This document shows, piece by piece, positions 1-6,463 of a stretch of DNA of 32,034 bases. A program made the position numbers and the translations under genes. Position 1 is the stretch's first letter; each line of letters starts with the position of its first letter. Source of the stretch: Chloroflexota bacterium (lineage in GTDB: Bacteria; Chloroflexota; Dehalococcoidia; DSGV01). The notes beneath the pieces were generated by a model. That model was not told the DNA's origin. It made no database searches and was given only the letters and a program-made list of their open reading frames with translations. Where the stretch lies: the NCBI GenBank assembly GCA_021787985.1, contig JAJYLG010000034.1:1-32034 (forward strand), in the 5' to 3' direction.

Positions 1-169
1 CTATCGTGAGGTCGGCCGCCGCCCGCGCTATTACTCCGACAACCACGAGGACGCGGTGATCATGTCCACGCCCGACCTCCTCGATCCCGCCTTCCGCGCC
101 GGCTGCCAGCGGATCCGCCGGGCGCTCGCCGAGCGCACAGGAGCCGCCGTGGTGGAGCTGCGGGCATGA
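1..169 (+). CDS. rimI: Ribosomal protein alanine N-acetyltransferase, C-terminal end (partial)
   Basis: This is the 3' end of a gene that begins outside the window. The frame starting at base 2 reads YREVGRRPRYYSDNHEDAVI and ends at TGA 167-169. This matches the last strand and helix of RimI, the GNAT-fold enzyme that acetylates the N-terminal alanine of ribosomal protein S18; many bacterial homologues sit beside tsaB/tsaD. The double tyrosine followed by an acidic, asparagine-containing turn and a D/E-A-V-I-M strand is typical, and one of those tyrosines corresponds to the catalytic general acid in the known enzyme. The stop overlaps the next gene's start as ATGA, so the two are probably translated together. 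Only about 55 residues are visible, so the call rests on that C-terminal motif. Confidence 0.72.
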   Translation, partial: YREVGRRPRYYSDNHEDAVIMSTPDLLDPAFRAGCQRIRRALAERTGAAVVELRA

Positions 170-978
170 GTGGAGCACGCCCCACGTACGAGTCCGGCGC
201 GGCCGACTGGGACCAGAAGGTGAGCGCCTTCACCGGCCAATACTCGCCGCTGCTGCTCGACCTGCTCGAGCTGCAGCCCGGCCAGCGCGTGCTCGAGGTG
301 GCCTGCGGCGGCGGACGCACGGCGCTGGCCGCCGGCCCCCGCGTCGCGCCGGGCGGTTCGGTGGTCGCCGTCGACATCGCCCGCGCCATGCTCCAACTCT
401 GCCGCGAGAACTGCGCCGACGCGCCCGTGCCGGTGCTCCCCGCCCAGGGCGACGCCGCGCGCCTCCCCTTCGCGGACGGCGCGTTCGACGTGGTCTTCTG
501 CCAGTTCGGGCTCATGCTGCTCGACGACCACGTGGCCGGCGCGGCGGAGCTGCTGCGCGTCCTGCGACCGGGCGGTCGGCTGGCCGTCGTGGTCTGGGCG
601 GAGGCCGAGACGATGCGCTCCGTCGGCATCCCCGCGGACGCCGTGGACGCGGAAGCGCCCGCGAGCTGGGAGCACGGCCGCCCGGCGCTCTTCCGCCTCG
701 GGCGTGACGGCGCCCTGCCGGACGTCCTCCACCGCGCCGGGGCGGCGCACGTCGAGCTGACCCGCCAGACACACCCCGACCGCTACCGCGACGTCGAAGC
801 GTACCTGCGCGGCCACCTCGAGGGCAGGTTCGGCGTGGCGCGCGTCGTCCAGTCGCTGCCCGTGCACGTGCAGGCGCGCGTGCGCGAGCGGGTGCGGGCG
901 GGAGTGCGGCCCTACGTACGGCGCGACGGCCTGGTGCTGCCCTGCGAGGCGATCTACGCGCGGGCCGTGAAGCCGTGA
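166..978 (+). CDS. Class I SAM-dependent methyltransferase, substrate unknown
   Basis: A 270-aa Rossmann-fold methyltransferase of the UbiE/Methyltransf_11 type. Motif I is VLEVACGGGR (residues 42-51), followed by the acidic strand VVAVDIA and the D-A-A-R-L-P-F segment that usually contacts the adenine. The post-motif region FDVVFCQFGLMLLDD, then LLRVLRPGGRLAVVVW, is the standard motif order of small-molecule methyltransferases. There is no signal peptide or membrane segment, so it is cytosolic. The ATG lies inside the stop of rimI (ATGA), pointing to a shared transcript. The C-terminal half is specific to this protein and does not tell the substrate; ubiquinone/menaquinone or other small-molecule methylation are all possible. 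It ends 12 bases before the convergent helicase gene. Confidence 0.85.
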   Translation: MSGARPTYESGAADWDQKVSAFTGQYSPLLLDLLELQPGQRVLEVACGGGRTALAAGPRVAPGGSVVAVDIARAMLQLCRENCADAPVPVLPAQGDAARLPFADGAFDVVFCQFGLMLLDDHVAGAAELLRVLRPGGRLAVVVWAEAETMRSVGIPADAVDAEAPASWEHGRPALFRLGRDGALPDVLHRAGAAHVELTRQTHPDRYRDVEAYLRGHLEGRFGVARVVQSLPVHVQARVRERVRAGVRPYVRRDGLVLPCEAIYARAVKP

Positions 979-990
979 GCTGAGCGAGCC

Positions 991-3900
991 CTATGCAGGC
1001 GTCATGTCGGCCGGCCGGTCCGCGACGAACTCCCGCAAGCCGCCCGGGCCAGGCTCGCTGACGATAAGCTCCCAAGCCACCAGCTCGAGATCGCGAATCG
1101 ACGGCTGGCGCGTCGCCGGCCGCTCCAGCGGGCGGTCGAGGCCCTCCGACTCGATCGCAGCCCACAAGTCCCGGAGCGCGGGCAGGAGCTCCTCCAGCTT
1201 TGCGCTCGTCCCGACGCGGTTAACGACGCGGACGGGGTCGATCATCGCGCGCCGACGGAGCGCGTCCGACGGGTGTGGCTGGTTCGCCCAATCGCCTAGT
1301 CGCTTCCACGTGAGCTCGTCGGCCTCCAGGAAGTCGTCCCGCTGGAGGAGCCGTTTGAGGCGCTTGACGAACGCATCGGGAGCCTGCGCGGCGATCGCCT
1401 GTTCGTAAGCGTTCCCGATCTGATGAACTGCCGCCTCCAGAGACTCGCGGAGATCGTGGAACGGGTTGACGTCGTCGCCGAGCGGGTGCCTCCGCTCATC
1501 GCGGCCGGCCGCGATGAGGTCGAGGACGTCGTTCGGCGACGTCACCGAATGCGCGGTGTCACCCAGCGGGAAGAACCGCCAGAACACCTCGCCGCTGACC
1601 TCCTCAGGCATGCGCAACATCAGGTAGATGCCCGATTGGCGGCCGCTCCTCACGCTGTACACGCCGTCCGGGATGTCCTGCAGCTCGCGGGTGGCCGTCA
1701 CTCTCATGATGTCGAGGTACTCGTTCAGCACTGCAAGACCCTCATCGAGGCCCTGGGTTCGTTCCCCCTCGAGGTACACTTCGTCGGCCCTCGCGCCGCC
1801 GCTGCGGAGCGTCATGATCTTGTCGAGCTCCCTCGCCTCGATCTGCTCACCGAGCACCGAAGCGTCAAGGGCCACTGCGTCCTCGATCGTCTCGAGCTTG
1901 CGCGTCAGGCTCCTGACGAGGCGCAGCAGGTCCTCCAGACCCTGTTCCGGCATGACGTTGTAGATGTAGACCTTGTCATGCGGCGAGTAGAGACGGTCGA
2001 TGCGCCCGGCCCGCTGGATCATGCGCACCGGGTTCCAGTGCAGGTCATAGTTGATCAGGTACTGGGCGTCCTGGAGGTTCTGCCCTTCGGACAGGACGTC
2101 GGTCGCGATCAGCAGGTCGACTCCTCCCTGGCGGAACGGCTGCACCCGTGCGGCGAGCTGAGGATCGTCCAGGGGCTCGGCGTCCCGGACCGCGGCGAGC
2201 GGGGCGAACCGCTGCAGCACGTCTTCGCGGCGGCGTCGGTCGTCGGTCCCGGTGAGAAGCGACATCCACGGACGGTCGCGCAAGTTGCTCTGCACGCGCG
2301 GCGCGCCGCTGCGCCGGAACTCGTCCGGCTCGCCACCCCCGAGCTGCCGAAAGAGGTACTCTGCCGTGTCGCGATAGTTCGTGAAGATCGCGACCTTCGT
2401 AGGAATACCGCGCGCGTCAGTCGCGGGCAGTCCTTCCAGGAGCTTGCGCACCTCTTGGGCCTTGGGGTCGCCCCGAGCGCCCCACATCTCCTCCAGCCGC
2501 CGCACATTGGAAAGCAGGTTCTTGAGCCGGTCGCGGTCCTCCTCAACGGCCGCCTGCAGCCGAGCGACCAGATCGGGGTCGCGCGGGGCCGGCCTGAGCT
2601 CACGGAGGGCTTCCAGCGCCCTGGGGTCCCAGTCTCCGGTCTCGAGCTCAGAGTCCGGCAGAGCGCCACCAAGCACGGCCCGCAACCGGTACGCCTGCTT
2701 CGGGGTTAGGACCCCGCCCTCGCCGAGTCGCGCCAAGAACAGGTCGAGGTAGCCCACCATCGAGCTGACCGTGCTCGTCAGTGCGGCAACCGAGCTCTCC
2801 ATGCGCTTCAGAAGGATCGTCCGCATGATCCCGACGAAGTTGGCGTTGCGCTGGCGCAGACGCTCCACGGTGTCACCCTCCCCCGTGTCGACCCCATACG
2901 ACTCGAGCTGATACACCGCGAAGTTGAGCTTCTGGACGGCGTCGACCACATCCTGGTAGATGCTGCCGTAGAGGTCCTGGAGGCTGTAGCCGACCGCCCG
3001 CGGGATCTCATGCTCCGGGAAGCGCATCGGCTGCCCGCCGACCTCCATCACCTCGCCGGCCTTCTGCATCGCGCGGATGTCGTGGCGCGTGCGCCGCACC
3101 AGGCTCAGCATCATGGTGTCGAGGAGACCGGCGCCCCCCTCGCCTTTCTCCACCGCCCGGAACGTGCTGCGCAGGTCCGCCACCGGCCCACGACCGGCGT
3201 ACCAGGTGTCGTCTCCGCGCGTGATGAGCATGAGCTGCGTGTAGAGGTCCCAGACGGAGTTGTTGACCGGGGTGGCGGTCAGCAGGACGACGCGTTTGTC
3301 GGGCTTACCATCGCGAACGATCTCCATCAACGCCCGGTAACGCTTTGTCTGACTGTTGCGGAAGTTGTGGGACTCGTCGACGAGCACGATGTCGAAGTGG
3401 TCCTGGTAGTGCCGAAGACGCCGCTCTCGCCGCGCCCGGTCCAGCGGGCTCGTGGCTTCGTCGACGTCGACAACAAGCTGGGCGAGCGACTCCATCGTCA
3501 CGGTCTCGGCCGAGACGCCGTACTGGACGAGCTTCTCTTGGCTCCAGTTGCCCTCGAGCTGGGCGGGACAGACGACCAGGGCGGAGACGCGGCCGTCCCG
3601 GCGCCGGGCGAACTCGCCCAAGATCCCGAGACCCTCGTACGTCTTCCCCAGACCGACCGAGTCGCACAGCATCGCCCCCCAGTGCCGCTCGAGCAGTGCG
3701 ACGCAGCGCTGGACAGCGTGCTGCTGGAAGCCGGCCAGGCGCTCGGCGATGTCTTCCGAGAGCCCCAGCTCGAGGAAGCGCCCGTAGGCCGCGTGCAGCG
3801 ACTTGATGAACACCTGCCAGGGCGTGTAGCGCCGTCCGAAGAGGACGCACTCCTCGAGGCGCCGGATGAACTCGCCCTTGCAATCCTGGCCTTCTTCCCA

Positions 3901-4584
3901 CTTGCGGTCGAACCAGCCCGCTAATCGCGTGGCAAGAGCGTCGTCCGACGAGACGAGGTTCAGCTCGACGTTCTGCTGGAGGCCGCCCTTCGTCAGGTTG
4001 CTCGAGCCGACGGCCGTGAACTGCGCGTCGGGGCCGCTGAGAATGTAGGCCTTCGCATGGAGCCGGGCCCGCGGGGACCTGTGGTCGAGCACCTTCCCGG
4101 GCTCAACCTTCCCCGCGTCGTCTCCCAGGAAACGGCGGACCTCGACGGCGTCGCGGCGAAGGAAGTCCGCTAGCGCGCGCACACGCTCCCAGGCGCTGAG
4201 GTCGAACGCCGACTTGGCCGGGTCTTCGCCGCGGCGCAGCAGCTCCGCCCGCTCCTGGTGCGTCAGCAGCAACCACGGGTAGCCGCCCTCGAGGAACGTG
4301 TACCAGTCGACGGACTCCGCTGGCCCCCGCAGCTCGTCCTCCTCCCCCGGCTGACCGAGCACGTCGGAAGGACCGCGCCGGTTGAGGAAGGGCCGCTCGC
4401 CCAGGAGCAGCCGAACGGTCTGGGCGCCGCCCAGCCCGTTTTTCAGCGTGAGGAAGCCATCCGGCGTGAGGTAGGCGGTGGCGATGCGCACCCGTTCCGG
4501 CCGGACGCGCAGCAACGCTGCCAGCAGGTGTTGCTCCGTGGAGCCGGTCGACGGGTCGTTAGCGATCACCGCCAGGTCAAGCAT
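991..4584 (-). CDS. PLD nuclease-like domain fused to SNF2/DEAH helicase (defence protein)
   Basis: A two-part protein of 1,197 aa. The N-terminal third is a phospholipase-D-like domain with one HKD-type signature: HAKAYIL (about residue 176) followed by GSSNLTKGG (about 193). The rest is an SF2 helicase of the SNF2/HepA type: Walker A DSVGLGKT (308-315), DEAH box as DESH (403-406), motif III TATP, and in the second RecA lobe SEGQNLQDA and QRAGRIDR (857-864). ATG 4584 was chosen over an upstream ATG at 4614 because it overlaps the stop of the toxin gene by 8 bases, and the alignable N-terminus begins there. Fused or adjacent PLD and SNF2-type proteins occur in DISARM, Mokosh and several unclassified methylase-linked defence operons. 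The likely job is ATP-driven DNA or RNA translocation with nucleolytic attack on invading nucleic acid; that role is inferred. Confidence 0.87.
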   Translation of the reverse strand: MLDLAVIANDPSTGSTEQHLLAALLRVRPERVRIATAYLTPDGFLTLKNGLGGAQTVRLLLGERPFLNRRGPSDVLGQPGEEDELRGPAESVDWYTFLEGGYPWLLLTHQERAELLRRGEDPAKSAFDLSAWERVRALADFLRRDAVEVRRFLGDDAGKVEPGKVLDHRSPRARLHAKAYILSGPDAQFTAVGSSNLTKGGLQQNVELNLVSSDDALATRLAGWFDRKWEEGQDCKGEFIRRLEECVLFGRRYTPWQVFIKSLHAAYGRFLELGLSEDIAERLAGFQQHAVQRCVALLERHWGAMLCDSVGLGKTYEGLGILGEFARRRDGRVSALVVCPAQLEGNWSQEKLVQYGVSAETVTMESLAQLVVDVDEATSPLDRARRERRLRHYQDHFDIVLVDESHNFRNSQTKRYRALMEIVRDGKPDKRVVLLTATPVNNSVWDLYTQLMLITRGDDTWYAGRGPVADLRSTFRAVEKGEGGAGLLDTMMLSLVRRTRHDIRAMQKAGEVMEVGGQPMRFPEHEIPRAVGYSLQDLYGSIYQDVVDAVQKLNFAVYQLESYGVDTGEGDTVERLRQRNANFVGIMRTILLKRMESSVAALTSTVSSMVGYLDLFLARLGEGGVLTPKQAYRLRAVLGGALPDSELETGDWDPRALEALRELRPAPRDPDLVARLQAAVEEDRDRLKNLLSNVRRLEEMWGARGDPKAQEVRKLLEGLPATDARGIPTKVAIFTNYRDTAEYLFRQLGGGEPDEFRRSGAPRVQSNLRDRPWMSLLTGTDDRRRREDVLQRFAPLAAVRDAEPLDDPQLAARVQPFRQGGVDLLIATDVLSEGQNLQDAQYLINYDLHWNPVRMIQRAGRIDRLYSPHDKVYIYNVMPEQGLEDLLRLVRSLTRKLETIEDAVALDASVLGEQIEARELDKIMTLRSGGARADEVYLEGERTQGLDEGLAVLNEYLDIMRVTATRELQDIPDGVYSVRSGRQSGIYLMLRMPEEVSGEVFWRFFPLGDTAHSVTSPNDVLDLIAAGRDERRHPLGDDVNPFHDLRESLEAAVHQIGNAYEQAIAAQAPDAFVKRLKRLLQRDDFLEADELTWKRLGDWANQPHPSDALRRRAMIDPVRVVNRVGTSAKLEELLPALRDLWAAIESEGLDRPLERPATRQPSIRDLELVAWELIVSEPGPGGLREFVADRPADMTPA

Positions 4585-4972
4585 GGAAGTCGAAGCCGCT
4601 GGGTATGTCAACATAATGTTGTGAGAGGCACAGGATGTTTACCGTGTCGTCGACGGTGTGGCCGTCGGCGCAACAATCCAGGGTAAACTCACCCCGCGCA
4701 GGGGCGCCCACCTTTGGTTGCCTCATTTCCTCTGCGCGGCACTCGGCGCAGACGCGGTAGATCAGGCGCACGTCGTCAAGCACGCGGGCGCTGCGCAAGC
4801 CCCAGTAGCGGTAGCGCAAACGTTCGGCTCCCGCGGCCGCGTACGGGTCCTTCAGCAGCTCCTCGACGCGGCGCTCGATCCGCTGCCGGCGGGAGCGGTA
4901 GAGACGGTCGCCGAGCTGGTCGACGTACTCGCGCGACCGGCGCACGACCCAGCCAGACCGCTCAGCCGACAC
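4577..4972 (-). CDS. RelE/ParE-superfamily toxin with Cys-rich insertion
   Basis: A 131-aa protein that reads as a RelE-fold toxin: an N-terminal strand (WVVRRSREYVDQL), two helices (RIERRVEELLKDPYAA), then the core LRYRYWGLRSARVLDDVRLI. This matches the usual pattern in which G-x-R-x-x-R-V precedes R-x-x-Y. The final strand is NILCLSQHYVDI. Between the last two strands lies an insertion of about 35 residues with CAEC, then DCC and a histidine, which looks like a metal site and is not usual in RelE. The start is taken as GTG 4972, which overlaps the antitoxin stop by 11 bases; an ATG at 5026 would overlap it far more. The stop overlaps the helicase ATG (ATGCTTGA). Known RelE proteins cut mRNA on the ribosome, while ParE relatives inhibit gyrase; which applies here cannot be told. 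Confidence 0.68.
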   Translation of the reverse strand: MSAERSGWVVRRSREYVDQLGDRLYRSRRQRIERRVEELLKDPYAAAGAERLRYRYWGLRSARVLDDVRLIYRVCAECRAEEMRQPKVGAPARGEFTLDCCADGHTVDDTVNILCLSQHYVDIPSGFDFHA

Positions 4973-5615
4973 GCACCCGGCCGGACCGAAAGTCCTCGAC
5001 CGCACGGCGCAATGGTACGTCGGCACCGGGGCTGAGCGTCAGCGCGAGCGTCTCCAGCCAGCCGCTATCGATCTGGAGCGCAGCGCGCGCCTCGCCCAGC
5101 GGCATCGGCGCGAGCAGCTCCGTGCCCTCCACGATCGCCTCGATCGGGAGCTCCTGTTCGCTGCCCAGCGGGCGAACGCGCATGGCATAGACGGACCTGA
5201 GCAGCGCACCCGTGGACGGGTCTGGCTGCCATTCCGCGGCGACCCCGTCGATGACCGCCCGCACGAGCGCGTTGGGCTCGTCCCGCAGCACCTCGTCGTA
5301 GAAGGCGCGCGCCAGCCTCTCGCCCGCCCGCGTGAAGACGAAGTGCTCTTCCTGGTTCACAAGACCGGCCGCCTCGAGCATGCCCCACGTCTCGTAGACG
5401 TCGTTGGACAAAGGTCCCCACCTCCAGCGATAGAACGAGAGGGTGAGCGCCCGGACTCGTTCCTCCTGGAGACGAAAGGCAGCGAGGAAGGCGAGCTTCA
5501 TCTGGCGCAGCTTGTCGCCGGCGTCCTGGCTCGGGTCCTGGGCGCACCGCGCCCACAGCGCCAGCAGCAGGGTGGCGTCGACACACCGTTCCTCCAAGGT
5601 CCGAACCGCGCTCAT
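4962..5615 (-). CDS. Panacea/SocA-like antitoxin
   Basis: A 217-aa soluble protein. The middle, KLRQMKLAFLAAF followed by FYRWRWGPLSNDVYETWGML, resembles the Panacea (SocA/GepA, DUF4065) domain, where K-L-x-K-L-x-[FY] is followed by an aromatic-rich strand with a G-P turn. A winged-helix-like stretch (EAAGLVNQEEHFVFTRAGERLARAFY) comes next. Panacea proteins are known as interchangeable antitoxins paired with many toxin folds. The gene has a strong ribosome site (GAGGAGG, about 8 bases before ATG 5615) and overlaps the downstream RelE-like gene, the usual antitoxin-first order. It stands directly after a relic of the helicase 5' end. The domain call is by eye and moderately sure; the TA interpretation depends on both partners. 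Confidence 0.55.
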   Translation of the reverse strand: MSAVRTLEERCVDATLLLALWARCAQDPSQDAGDKLRQMKLAFLAAFRLQEERVRALTLSFYRWRWGPLSNDVYETWGMLEAAGLVNQEEHFVFTRAGERLARAFYDEVLRDEPNALVRAVIDGVAAEWQPDPSTGALLRSVYAMRVRPLGSEQELPIEAIVEGTELLAPMPLGEARAALQIDSGWLETLALTLSPGADVPLRRAVEDFRSGRVRVG

Positions 5616-5675
5616 AACGGCGCCTCCTCTCCCACGACTCTACACGACGACCGCTTGGCCACGTACAGGCTAGCG

Positions 5676-5837
5676 TCAGTGCGCGACAGATCGTGACGTA
5701 CGCCCGGGGCCAGCCTGCGGCGCGAGATGGTTGAGGGCGGTCGGCACAGCCCGGACGCGCAGCAGCGCCACCAGCGGCTGCTGCTCCTTGGAGCCCGTGA
5801 TCGGGTCGTCGGCGACCGGGACGGCCAGCCGACCCAC
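5676..5837 (-). pseudogene. Relic of the 5' end of a PLD-SNF2 helicase gene
   Basis: A 53-codon frame from GTG 5837 to TGA 5676. Its residues encoded at 5828-5751 (LAVPVADDPITGSKEQQPLV then ALLRVR) align with residues 4-28 of the intact helicase (LAVIANDPSTGSTEQHLLAA then LLRVR): 18 of 25 positions match with one gap. Similarity stops sharply after RVR, and the frame runs into unrelated sequence and a stop. It lies 10 bases after the 160-aa gene, exactly where the helicase would be expected in a methylase / 160-aa / helicase operon. The best reading is a leftover of an earlier helicase copy cut off when the Panacea-RelE-helicase block arrived. The alternative is that the short frame is still translated as a leader. 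Confidence 0.7.
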
Positions 5838-5847
5838 GGATTCCTGC

Positions 5848-6330
5848 TCAGCTTCCCGGGATCGCCCATGTCTCCAACCGGTTTCGAGCGACTACCTTTT
5901 CCACGCCGCCGCCCGTGACCCGGAGAGATCTGTTTTGCTCCAACCGCACGGTGATGGATTGCTGCTCTCTCTGCGCGCCCGCAGGTACCAGATGCCGGAG
6001 CTCAGCCGGTTCGACGAGGCAGATTTCCTGTCCCCTAGCGTCGACGGTTTGGTCGCCACAGACCAGGGCAACCCAAGTGCTCCCAGACCGGACCCGAGAG
6101 AGTTGGTCCCCGGAGAAGACGAACGTCCAGCTCCGTCCGCGAGAGGGCGGTTTGAGCGGTCTGGGTTTCTTACTGTGCTTCACGAGGAGTTCTACTTCAT
6201 CGTTAATCCGATAGATTGCCCACTCGGTGTTGGGCTTCGTCTCGATCATGCGGAGGGTGACCGGCTTGTCGTTGCGCACGATTTTCGCTAGGACCGCACC
6301 GTGAAACAGTTCGAACTCTCTAACTGACAT
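5848..6330 (-). CDS. Unrecognised 160-aa protein of the defence operon
   Basis: I do not recognise the family. The protein starts MSVREFELFHGAVLAKIVRN and continues with strand-rich segments (TLRMIET, EWAIYRINDEVELLVKHS, SWTFVFSGDQL, TWVALVCGDQTV, ICLVEPAEL), which suggests a compact mixed alpha/beta or beta-barrel fold. There are no membrane segments and no metal-binding cluster. ATG 6330 is chosen because GGAGAGGG stands 4 bases upstream; the frame upstream of it is arginine-rich noise. It lies between the methyltransferase and the helicase, so it is probably a dedicated subunit of that system. Local base composition drops to about 50% GC (for example 6181-6240) against roughly 70% in the flanking housekeeping genes, a sign of horizontal acquisition. 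Its role is unknown. Confidence 0.72.
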   Translation of the reverse strand: MSVREFELFHGAVLAKIVRNDKPVTLRMIETKPNTEWAIYRINDEVELLVKHSKKPRPLKPPSRGRSWTFVFSGDQLSRVRSGSTWVALVCGDQTVDARGQEICLVEPAELRHLVPAGAQREQQSITVRLEQNRSLRVTGGGVEKVVARNRLETWAIPGS

Positions 6331-6379
6331 GAACCCTCTCCATCTCCTGCGGCCTGAACACCTGCTCCCGGTTCCCGGC

Positions 6380-6463
6380 CTAGCCGCGCCGGAACTCCGC
6401 CAGGATGTAGCCGTTCCGCTCGACTTCGCCAATTGGCTCCTGGACCGCTAGCTATGTTGCCAT
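6380..6463 (-). pseudogene. Relic small frame with in-frame TAG after the methylase
   Basis: ATG 6463 shares one base with the methyltransferase stop (TGATG), the usual sign of a translationally coupled gene, but the frame reads M-A-T and then TAG. After that stop it continues for 23 good-looking codons, LAVQEPIGEVERNGYILAEF then RRG, with high-GC third positions, and ends at TAG 6380-6382. It looks like the remains of a very small coupled gene, or a short piece of one, lost by a nonsense change. No known family is evident. It may also be chance. Confidence 0.35.

Noticed and set aside
1423-2709. A 428-codon open frame on the plus strand, and a similar one at 3010-3924
   Set aside because: Both are antisense to the PLD-SNF2 helicase, which has a full motif set. 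No ribosome site or domain was found for the plus frames.
5612-5869. An 85-codon minus-strand frame before the antitoxin
   Set aside because: It crosses the helicase relic in the wrong phase and is Arg/Ser-rich; only the neighbouring phase shows similarity to the helicase.
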